Shown one piece after another: positions 1 to 5,385 of a stretch of DNA of 5,643 nt. This stretch comes from Rudaea sp. Lineage in GTDB: Bacteria > Pseudomonadota > Gammaproteobacteria > Xanthomonadales > Rhodanobacteraceae. Below the pieces are notes generated by a model. The model did not search any database and was not told the origin of the DNA. It saw only the letters and a program-made list of their open reading frames with translations. The stretch is from positions 1 to 5,643 of the forward strand of contig JAICYA010000151.1 of NCBI GenBank assembly GCA_025934455.1, in the 5' to 3' direction. Made by a program: the position numbers and the translations under genes. Every line of letters starts with the position of its first letter. Within the stretch, counting starts at the first letter, position 1.

Positions 1-145
1 CGATCACGCGAAGGTCTTCGAGGTGACTTGCGCCATCGTCGCCTTCGATCTGTGCTGCACGGGTCACGGCAGCAGCCGGCGCGCGGCCGAGCAAGCCGCG
101 GCGGCGGTGGCATTGGAACGAATTGCCGAGGCGAGCCATGTCTGA
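1..145 (+). CDS. rnc: Ribonuclease III, C-terminal fragment (5' end outside window)
   Basis: This is the last 47 codons of RNase III, the endonuclease that cuts double-stranded RNA in rRNA precursors and some mRNAs. The reading frame starts at base 2 (Asp-His-Ala-Lys) and ends at the TGA at 143-145. The visible part is the end of the double-stranded-RNA-binding domain: a beta strand (KVFEVTCAIVAFDL), then a G-H-G-S-S-R-R-A-A-E-Q-A-A-A segment, the usual G-x-G-x-S-[KR]-[KR]-x-A-E-x-x-A-A signature of the domain's last helix. The catalytic domain lies outside the window. The stop overlaps the start of era by 8 nt, and rnc-era-recO is a classical proteobacterial operon order, which supports the call. 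The final segment is short and ends soon after the helix, as in other RNase III proteins. Nothing looks broken. Confidence 0.9.
   Translation, partial: DHAKVFEVTCAIVAFDLCCTGHGSSRRAAEQAAAAVALERIAEASHV
128..131 (+). promoter_or_regulatory. Ribosome binding site of era
   Basis: A GAGG tract lies inside the last codons of rnc, six bases before the ATG at 138. It favours that ATG over the in-frame TTG at 123, which would add five residues with no family support. Placement inside rnc fits translational coupling. Confidence 0.5.
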
Positions 146-1040
146 AGCGCATCCGGCGGATTTCCGCTGCGGCACGGCGGCGCTGGTTGGCCGCCCGAAT
201 GTGGGCAAGTCGACCCTGCTCAACGCCATGCTCGGCTGGCACCTGAGCATCGCCGGACCAAAACCGCAAACTACGCGTCATCGCATCCTCGGCATCCTCA
301 CCCGCCCGCAGGGGCAAATCCTGTTTCTCGACACGCCGGGAATGCACCGCAGCGGCGGCCGCGCGATCAACCGCCAGCTCAACCGCGCCGCACGACAGGC
401 CATCGCCGAGGCGGATGTAGCCGTGCAGATCGTCGAAGCCGGGCGCTGGACGGCCGAAGACACGCAAGTGTGGAATGCGCTCGACGCGCGGCGGCCGCGC
501 CTGCTGGCGATCAACAAGGTCGACGCGAGCAAGAACAAGGCGACGCTGTTGCCGTTCATCGAAAAGATCACTTCGGAGCGCTCCTTCGATGCGGTGTTTC
601 TCGTTTCCGCGCGCCGTCGCGATGGACTCGACAAACTCGAACGCGGCATTATCGAGCGCCTGCCGCATGCTCCGGCCATTTACGCCGAGGACGAACTGAC
701 GGATCGCAGCGAGCGCTTCCTCGCCGGCGAGATGGTGCGCGAACAGGCGATGCTGCGCCTGGCGAACGAATTGCCCTATGCCGCGACGGTGGAAGTGACG
801 GAATTCAGCGAAGCAGGCGAACGTGCCGTCGTCCATGCGACGATCTGGATCGAGCGCGAAGGGCAAAAGGCCATTGTCATCGGCGCGGGCGGCGCGCAGT
901 TGAAGGCGATCGGGACGGCGGCGCGTCGGGTCATGGAAAAGGCCTTTGGACGCCGCGTGCATCTGCAACTGTGGGTGCGCGTGCGTGAGAACTGGTCGGA
1001 CGACGAGGCTGCGCTGAAGCGTTTCGGCTACTCGGAATGA
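138..1040 (+). CDS. era: GTPase Era
   Basis: Era is an essential GTPase that binds the 3' end of 16S rRNA and assists late maturation of the 30S subunit. From the ATG at 138 the protein is 300 residues, against 301 in E. coli. The GTPase domain covers about residues 8-180: G1 P-loop GRPNVGKS at 18-25, switch I with TT at 45-46 (PKPQTTRH), G3 DTPG at 65-68, G4 NKVD at 126-129 and G5 SAR at 157-159. The C-terminal half is a type-II KH RNA-binding domain, with its G-x-x-G loop at 249-252 (VIGAGG) and a typical end (LWVRVRENW). Every motif is intact, so the protein should be functional. The start overlaps the rnc stop, and the TGA at 1038-1040 overlaps the recO ATG as ATGA. Production is probably tied to rnc and recO in one transcript whose promoter lies upstream of the window. 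Confidence 0.97.
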   Translation: MSEAHPADFRCGTAALVGRPNVGKSTLLNAMLGWHLSIAGPKPQTTRHRILGILTRPQGQILFLDTPGMHRSGGRAINRQLNRAARQAIAEADVAVQIVEAGRWTAEDTQVWNALDARRPRLLAINKVDASKNKATLLPFIEKITSERSFDAVFLVSARRRDGLDKLERGIIERLPHAPAIYAEDELTDRSERFLAGEMVREQAMLRLANELPYAATVEVTEFSEAGERAVVHATIWIEREGQKAIVIGAGGAQLKAIGTAARRVMEKAFGRRVHLQLWVRVRENWSDDEAALKRFGYSE

Positions 1041-1771
1041 TCCGCGTCGAAGCGCAACCGGCTTTCGTGCTGCACGCGCGCGCGTGGCGGGAAACCTCGC
1101 TCCTGCTCGATGTACTCAGCCACGACCACGGCCGCGTCGGACTCGTCGCGCGCGGCGTGCGCAGCGCGCGCACGCGCACGCCGCGATCGCTGCTGCAGCC
1201 GTTCACACCGTTGTCCGTGAGCTGGAACGGGCGTGGCGAACTGGCGACGATGACTGCCGCGGAGGCGGCCGGCGCCGCGTTGCCGTTGACCGGCGAACCG
1301 CTGCTGTGCGCCTTGTACCTCAACGAACTCGTCGCACGCCTAGCGCCGCGCAATGATCCGCATCCGGATATATTCGCGGCTTACCTCGATAGCCTGGCAC
1401 GTTTGGCGCGAGCCGATGCGCCTGCGTGGACGCTGCGCCGCTTCGAGCGCGATCTGCTCGGGCATCTCGGCTATGGGTTGCTGCTCGACGCCGAAGCCGA
1501 TACCGGAGTACCACTGGAACCGGCTGTCGAATATGCGTATTTCCTCGAACAAGGCCCGCTGCGCTGGCGCGGTGAGGGCGACGGTTTGAAATTGCGCGGG
1601 GCGGCCTTGCTCGCGCTGGCGCGCGACGTGGAGCCGGATAGCACGGATCTGCCGAGCCTGCGCCGCCTGCTGCGCGCGCTGATCGCCCAGCGTCTGGATG
1701 GTGGTGCCCTCAATGCGTGGAATTTGATGGGTGGCGCTCGTAGCGCGGGCGCCAACCTCGCAGAGCTATAA
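1037..1771 (+). CDS. recO: DNA repair protein RecO
   Basis: RecO acts with RecR (and RecF) to displace SSB and load RecA on single-stranded DNA during gap repair. The product is 244 residues; E. coli RecO has 242. The N-terminal OB-fold (about 1-80) is easy to recognise: AFVLHARAWRETSLLLDVLS, then HGRVGLVARGVR, LQPFTPLSVSWNGRGELATM and TAAEAAG. The helical domain follows with LYLNELVARL (about 94-103) and LRRFERDLLGHLGYGL. There is only one cysteine, in the segment LLCALYLNEL, so this is the E. coli-like type without the zinc site described in Deinococcus RecO. The C-terminal LRALIAQRLDGGALNAWNL segment matches the family's last helix region loosely, and about 12 further residues look family-atypical. 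Residues 225-244 are encoded in DNA shared with the convergent response-regulator gene. The ATG overlaps the era stop by 4 nt and has no clear ribosome binding site, consistent with coupled translation. Confidence 0.93.
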   Translation: MIRVEAQPAFVLHARAWRETSLLLDVLSHDHGRVGLVARGVRSARTRTPRSLLQPFTPLSVSWNGRGELATMTAAEAAGAALPLTGEPLLCALYLNELVARLAPRNDPHPDIFAAYLDSLARLARADAPAWTLRRFERDLLGHLGYGLLLDAEADTGVPLEPAVEYAYFLEQGPLRWRGEGDGLKLRGAALLALARDVEPDSTDLPSLRRLLRALIAQRLDGGALNAWNLMGGARSAGANLAEL

Positions 1772-2450
1772 CGGTTTCGCGGCAGACGGCGACGAATGCA
1801 TCGCGCGGCACGTTTGCCGATGGACTCCCGACGCGCAGCGCATCCTGCCAATCCGCCGCACGCGCCGCCAATGCGCTCGCGCCGCAGAATCCGCAGGACG
1901 CACGCAGCCGGTGCAGGCGCTCGCCCAAGCGCGAAGGGTTCGTCGCCAGATCGCCTTGAGTCAGATCGCGTTCGAGTTGCTCCAACTCCAAGGCCAGCAA
2001 GCCACGCAAGGCGCGCAGCGCATCCGCATCGCCGCCAATGGTGCCAAGCGCGGCAATGTCATCGAGCAGGATGGGCGTGGTCTTCGGCAAATGCCGCACG
2101 ACGATCTCGACGATGCGCTGAACCGAGGCGGGTTTTTCCAGAACATCGACGAACCCTGCCGCGTGCAGCTGCGCCGCCGTGGCTGCGTCGATTTCCGCAC
2201 TGGTGGCGATCGCCGTCGCGGTGATGCCGTCCCTGCGCAGCGCGTGCAGCAATTCGACGCCGTCGATGTCGGGCAAGTGGCGGTCTATCAGCAGCAGATC
2301 GAATGCATTGTCCGCAGCGAGCGCCGCCGCGGCGTCGGCAGCGGTTGCAACGACACAGCCGGATTGCTCGACTGCGGCGACGAGAAAGCGCAGCGACACC
2401 GGATCGTCGTCGACGATTAGCACGCGTGGTCGCGGCGTCAAGGTTGGCAT
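1710..2450 (-). CDS. Receiver-HPt phosphorelay protein (BarA/GacS-like HPt motif)
   Basis: A 246-residue stand-alone phosphorelay protein, probably cytoplasmic. Residues 9-121 form a receiver domain: acidic pocket D14-D15-D16 (RVLIVDDD), phospho-acceptor D56 (LLLIDRHLPDIDG), the switch residue in ATS at 82-84, and K106 in LEKP. Residues about 128-206 look like a histidine phosphotransfer domain: an amphipathic lead-in (LLDDIAALGTIGGDADALR), a long helix (LLALELEQLERDL), then H180 in RLHRLRASCGFCGASAL. H180 matches the phosphorylatable histidine of HxLKG motifs, with K-G replaced by R-A. There is no DNA-binding, kinase or output domain and no membrane segment. The tail 207-246 is unassigned and partly shares DNA with recO. 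The start is the ATG at 2450; an in-frame TTG at 2465 would add five residues. Neither start has a visible ribosome binding site. It is divergent from rlmD. Its partner kinase is unknown. The receiver call is firm, the HPt call fairly firm, and the biological role is unknown. Confidence 0.85.
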   Translation of the reverse strand: MPTLTPRPRVLIVDDDPVSLRFLVAAVEQSGCVVATAADAAAALAADNAFDLLLIDRHLPDIDGVELLHALRRDGITATAIATSAEIDAATAAQLHAAGFVDVLEKPASVQRIVEIVVRHLPKTTPILLDDIAALGTIGGDADALRALRGLLALELEQLERDLTQGDLATNPSRLGERLHRLRASCGFCGASALAARAADWQDALRVGSPSANVPRDAFVAVCRETVIALRGWRPRYERHPSNSTH

Positions 2451-2456
2451 TGCCGA

Positions 2457-2485
2457 AGGATGCAAGGCCAGTCGGACATCGTCAA
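2457..2485 (-). promoter_or_regulatory. Possible promoter of the receiver-HPt gene
   Basis: On the minus strand, TTGACG (bases 2485-2480) matches the -35 consensus at five of six positions. It is followed by a 17-nt spacer and a weak -10, CATCCT (2462-2457, three of six). Transcription would then begin at or within a base or two of the ATG at 2450, giving an mRNA with almost no leader. That would fit the absence of a ribosome binding site there. The -10 is poor, so this is tentative. Confidence 0.25.
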
Positions 2486-2499
2486 TGCGCTGGTATGAT
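2473..2499 (+). promoter_or_regulatory. Extended -10 promoter for rlmD operon
   Basis: TGGTATGAT at 2491-2499 is an extended -10 element (TGn followed by TATGAT, one mismatch from TATAAT). A weak -35, CGGACA at 2473-2478 (four of six), lies 15 bp upstream, a short spacing that the extended -10 could compensate for. The expected start point is near 2506, leaving a leader of about 20 nt before the rlmD ATG at 2525. The in-frame ATGs at 2495 and 2498 fall inside the -10 element, which argues against their use as starts. The element lies in the only sizeable non-coding gap of the window and would serve rlmD, nagZ and the two purine salvage genes. Confidence 0.55.
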
Positions 2500-2524
2500 G
2501 ACGCCCCTTTTCCGGTACCCGTGC

Positions 2525-3823
2525 ATGACCGCTTTCGAAGCCGACATCACCGACCTTTCCCACGACGGCCGTGGCGTCGCGCATGTGAACGGCAAGGCCG
2601 TGTTCGTGGCCGGAGCGCTGGCCGGTGAACGCGTGCGCGCGCATTTCAGCGGCAAGCACCGGCATTACGACGAGGCCGCGGTCGACGAAGTATTGCAGGC
2701 TTCGCCGGATCGCGTGACCCCGCGCTGCGCGCATTTCGGCGTTTGCGGCGGTTGCGTGCTCCAGCATCTGAAACCCGAAGCGCAGATCGCCGCGAAGCAG
2801 CGCGTGCTGCTGGAAAACCTCGAACGCATCGGCAAGGTCGCGCCGAAAAATATCCTGCCGCCACTTGTGGATTCGCCCTGGGGCTACCGGCGCAAGGCGC
2901 GGCTGAGCGTGAAATTCGTCGACAAGAAGGGCAGGGTACTGGTCGGATTCCGCGAAAGCAATGGCCGTTACGTCGCCGACATCGCGCGCTGCGAGGTGCT
3001 GCTGCCGGCAGTCGGCGAGCGCATCGCCGACATTGCCGCATTGATCGAAACGCTGGATGCCAAGCGCGATATTCCGCAAATAGAAGTTGCGATCGGCGAC
3101 GACCTCGCCGTGCTGGTGTTCCGGCATCTGCAACCGTTGTCCGAGAGCGACCGCGCGGCACTGATGGAATTCGGCACGAAGTCGAACCTGGGAATCTTCC
3201 TGCAACCCGGCGGCATCGACAGCGTCGCGCCGCTGTGGCCGGCAGACGCGCAACTTTCGTTCCGCTTGCCGAAATACGATGTCGAGTTCGAATTCAAGCC
3301 GCTGGATTTCGTGCAGGTCAACGCCGGCATGAATCGGGCGATGATCGATCACGCACTGGGCTTGCTCGATCCACGGCCGACGGATCGCGTGCTGGACCTG
3401 TTCTGCGGCCTCGGCAATTTCACCCTGCCCTTGGCGCGCCGCGCCGCGCAAGTGACGGGCGTGGAAGGCGAGGCCGGCCTGGTGCGCCGTGCCGGCGAGA
3501 ACGCACAGCGCAACGGTGTGGCCAACGCGCAATTCTTCGCCGCCGACCTCGCCGCCGACCAGCGCGATGCGCCGTGGGCCAAGGCCGATCACGATCTGCT
3601 CCTGCTCGATCCGCCACGCAGCGGTGCGGAAGCGCTGCTGGAATACCTGCCGAAAAAATCCGCGCGGCGCATCGTCTACGTGTCGTGCCATCCCGGTTCG
3701 CTCGCACGCGACGCGGGCACGCTGGTGAACCGTCACGGATTCACCCTGACCAGCGCCGGAGCGATGGACATGTTTCCGCATACCTCCCATGTAGAATCCA
3801 TCGCATTGTTCGACAGGAAATAA
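2525..3823 (+). CDS. rlmD: 23S rRNA (uracil-1939-C5)-methyltransferase RlmD
   Basis: RlmD (formerly RumA) transfers a methyl group from S-adenosylmethionine to C5 of U1939 in 23S rRNA. From the ATG at 2525 it is 432 residues, against 433 in E. coli. In order: an N-terminal TRAM RNA-binding domain (about 1-58); the 4Fe-4S cluster cysteines C68, C74 and C77 in CAHFGVCGGC with the fourth at C156 (IARC); a central domain starting PWGYRRKARLS at 118; the SAM-binding motif VLDLFCGLGNFTLPLA around D291; DPPR at 362-365; the catalytic nucleophile C388 in YVSCHPGSLARD; and the general base E424 near the end (HVESIALF). C388 is within one position of the E. coli nucleophile and E424 matches its general base. 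The motif after the nucleophile is C-H-P rather than the common C-N-P. No ribosome binding site is evident before this ATG, but it is the only start that keeps the promoter outside the gene and the length normal. Confidence 0.96.
   Translation: MTAFEADITDLSHDGRGVAHVNGKAVFVAGALAGERVRAHFSGKHRHYDEAAVDEVLQASPDRVTPRCAHFGVCGGCVLQHLKPEAQIAAKQRVLLENLERIGKVAPKNILPPLVDSPWGYRRKARLSVKFVDKKGRVLVGFRESNGRYVADIARCEVLLPAVGERIADIAALIETLDAKRDIPQIEVAIGDDLAVLVFRHLQPLSESDRAALMEFGTKSNLGIFLQPGGIDSVAPLWPADAQLSFRLPKYDVEFEFKPLDFVQVNAGMNRAMIDHALGLLDPRPTDRVLDLFCGLGNFTLPLARRAAQVTGVEGEAGLVRRAGENAQRNGVANAQFFAADLAADQRDAPWAKADHDLLLLDPPRSGAEALLEYLPKKSARRIVYVSCHPGSLARDAGTLVNRHGFTLTSAGAMDMFPHTSHVESIALFDRK
3815..3820 (+). promoter_or_regulatory. 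Ribosome binding site of nagZ
   Basis: AGGAAA at the very end of rlmD precedes the nagZ ATG at 3832 by about 11 bases. It is the only purine-rich tract nearby and supports that ATG over any upstream start in the long open frame that runs back through rlmD. The spacing is slightly long. Confidence 0.45.
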
Positions 3824-3831
3824 GCATTTTC

Positions 3832-4842
3832 ATGCTGATCATCGGAATCAAGGACAAGCAACTCTCGCCGCAGGAATGCGACTGGATTCGTGCGCCGCAG
3901 GTCAGTGGCGTGATCCTGTTCAAGCGCAATTTCGATTCGCGCGATCAGGTAAGCGAATTGATCGCGGAAATCCGTGCGGTGCGCGCAGAACCGCTGCTGA
4001 TCTGCGTCGATCAGGAAGGCGGGCCGGTGCAGCGATTCCATGGCGAATTCACGCGCCTGCCCGCGCTGGCGCGAATCGGCGAGATTTACGCGCGCGACCC
4101 GCAACGGGCGCTGGAATTGGCTGGCGAGCACGCCTGGCTGATGGCCAGCGAAATGCGCGCCATCGACATCGACCTGAGCTTCGCGCCGGTCCTCGATCTC
4201 GCCATCCGCAACGTCATCGTCGGCGAACGCGCCTTCCACGCCGATCCGAAGATCGTGTCGGAACTGGGGCTCGAATACGTGCGCAACATGCGCCTGGCCG
4301 GCATGGCGGCGACGATCAAGCACTTCCCGGGCCACGGCTCGGTACGTGAGGACACCCATCTGGAACCCGCCATCGACAGGCGCGCACTCGACGAAATCCG
4401 CCGCGACGACATGCTGCCCTTCGCCGACGCCATCGTGGCGGGTGCGGAGGCCGTGATGATGGGACACGTGACGTATCCGGCCGTGGATGCGCTTCCGGCC
4501 GGTTATTCGCGCGTCTGGGTACAGGACATCCTGCGCGGTGAACTTGGGTTTGGCGGCGTCGTGTTCAGCGACGACATCAGCATGGCCGCGGCGGAAAGCG
4601 CCGGCGGCATCGGCGCGCGCATCGCCGCGCATCGCGACGCCGGTTGCGACATCGTGCTGGTGTGCAAACCCGAGATCGCGCCCGAGGCGCTCGCCGCCTG
4701 TCGCGACGCGGGTCCCTGCGACCTCGCCGCGATCGAAGCGCTGCGTGGCCGGGTGGCGCCGACCTGGCAAAGTCTCATCGACAATCCCCAACGCGCGCGC
4801 TTCGCCGCGCGCCTCACCGCACTGGAAACCGTAGCCGCATGA
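3832..4842 (+). CDS. nagZ: Beta-N-acetylglucosaminidase NagZ (GH3)
   Basis: NagZ is a cytoplasmic glycoside hydrolase of family GH3 that removes N-acetylglucosamine from GlcNAc-1,6-anhydro-MurNAc-peptides during peptidoglycan recycling. In many Gram-negatives its product signals AmpC induction. The protein is 336 residues (E. coli 341), single-domain, without a signal peptide. Conserved elements in order: GVILFKRNF at 26-34; DQEGG at 60-64 followed by Q67-R68-F; LSFAPVLDL; GER at 131-133; KHFPGHG at 163-169; the acid/base loop D174-T175-H176; and FSDDISM at 245-251, which holds the nucleophile aspartate. All known catalytic positions are present. Two small departures are Pro65 where many family members have Arg (GGRVQRF), and D-T-H instead of D-S-H. 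It starts 8 nt after rlmD and ends with an ATGA overlap into the phosphoribosyltransferase gene, so it is almost certainly cotranscribed. The open frame extends far upstream, but that part is an out-of-frame shadow of rlmD. Confidence 0.96.
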   Translation: MLIIGIKDKQLSPQECDWIRAPQVSGVILFKRNFDSRDQVSELIAEIRAVRAEPLLICVDQEGGPVQRFHGEFTRLPALARIGEIYARDPQRALELAGEHAWLMASEMRAIDIDLSFAPVLDLAIRNVIVGERAFHADPKIVSELGLEYVRNMRLAGMAATIKHFPGHGSVREDTHLEPAIDRRALDEIRRDDMLPFADAIVAGAEAVMMGHVTYPAVDALPAGYSRVWVQDILRGELGFGGVVFSDDISMAAAESAGGIGARIAAHRDAGCDIVLVCKPEIAPEALAACRDAGPCDLAAIEALRGRVAPTWQSLIDNPQRARFAARLTALETVAA

Positions 4843-5384
4843 CACGTCCCGCACTTGCCGAAGCCCTGAAAGACGCGGACTTGCTCCACGACCGCGCCAA
4901 ACTCGAAACGTCCATCGCACGCATGGGCCACGCCATCGACGCCGCGCTGGCGGGCGAGGTGCCGCTGTACCTGAGCGTGATGCACGGCGGCCTGATTTTC
5001 TCCGGTGCGCTCGCGCTGGCCGTTGCCACCGACCTCGAATTCGACTACGTCCATGCCACGCGCTATCGCGGCGCAACGCAGGGCGGCGAATTGCACTGGC
5101 TGCGCAAGCCGGCCACGTCTCCGGCCGGGCGTACGGTGCTGCTCGCCGACGACATCCTCGACGAAGGCTACACGCTGCGTGCGATCCGCGACTGGTGCAT
5201 TGATCAGGGCGCGCGACGCGTGCTGATCGCCGTCATGTGCCAGAAGCGTCACGATCGCACCGCGCCCGGTGTCCGCGCGGATTTCTGCGGCGTGGAGGTG
5301 CCGGATCGCTACGTGTTCGGATTCGGCATGGATTTCCATGAGCAGGGCCGCAACCTTCCCGCAATCTATGCGTTGAAGGAATGA
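4839..5384 (+). CDS. Hypoxanthine-guanine phosphoribosyltransferase
   Basis: A type I phosphoribosyltransferase of 181 residues that should join hypoxanthine or guanine to PRPP, giving IMP or GMP in purine salvage in the cytoplasm. The PRPP-binding signature is VLLADDILDEGYTL, with D104, D105 and the presumed catalytic D108. Upstream are HGGLIFSGALAL (the pyrophosphate-loop region) and DYVHATRYRGATQGGELHW (flexible catalytic loop). Near the C-terminus, VPDRYVFGFGMDFHEQGRNLPAIYAL matches the hood segment of HPRTs (V-P-x-x-[FY]-V-x-G-[FY]-G-x-D). The signature departs from the usual D-T-G: E109 stands where most HPRTs have threonine. Xanthine or another base cannot be excluded as substrate from sequence alone. 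The ATG overlaps the nagZ stop by 4 nt; a weak GGA lies upstream. The next gene starts 1 nt after its stop and would release the hypoxanthine this enzyme uses. Confidence 0.9.
   Translation: MTRPALAEALKDADLLHDRAKLETSIARMGHAIDAALAGEVPLYLSVMHGGLIFSGALALAVATDLEFDYVHATRYRGATQGGELHWLRKPATSPAGRTVLLADDILDEGYTLRAIRDWCIDQGARRVLIAVMCQKRHDRTAPGVRADFCGVEVPDRYVFGFGMDFHEQGRNLPAIYALKE
5376..5380 (+). promoter_or_regulatory. Ribosome binding site fixing the GTG start of the phosphorylase
   Basis: AAGGA within the last codons of the phosphoribosyltransferase gene ends 5 nt before GTG at 5386. The nearby ATG at 5381 is in another frame and meets TGA two codons later (ATG-ACG-TGA), so it cannot start the phosphorylase. 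The strong, well-spaced site makes the GTG start credible. Confidence 0.65.
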
Positions 5385-5385
5385 C

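Noticed and set aside
1141..1200. Repetitive GCGCGC-rich stretch in recO as a possible repeat or structured element
   Set aside because: It encodes the conserved basic segment of RecO (R-G-V-R-S-A-R-T-R-T) and is explained by arginine and alanine codons in high-GC DNA.
1731..2420. Plus-strand open frame of 229 codons after recO
   Set aside because: It is the complement of the receiver-HPt gene, whose phosphorylation residues are in the right places on the minus strand. The plus-strand translation shows no domain.
2451..2465. TTG start at 2465 for the receiver-HPt gene
   Set aside because: It would add five residues not needed by the receiver fold, and no ribosome binding site precedes it. 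ATG at 2450 gives the usual short lead before the first beta strand. Neither choice is proven.
2303..2524. N-terminal extension of rlmD, including ATGs at 2495 and 2498
   Set aside because: The extension has no family similarity and overlaps the divergent gene. The two ATGs fall within the extended -10 element. Starting at 2525 gives 432 residues, the normal size.
2438..3790. Long minus-strand open frame of 450 codons opposite rlmD
   Set aside because: It lies entirely opposite a clear rlmD coding sequence. Its predicted protein has no recognisable domain and is rich in His, Arg and Gln, as expected for the complement of a high-GC gene.
2743..3831. Possible large nagZ fusion protein (open frame of 699 codons)
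   Set aside because: The upstream 363 codons are an out-of-frame reading of rlmD, Arg-rich and without domains. The NagZ homology begins exactly at the ATG at 3832.
3733..5076. Minus-strand open frame of 447 codons opposite nagZ
   Set aside because: Antisense shadow of nagZ and its neighbours; low-complexity Arg-rich translation with no domain and no start signals.
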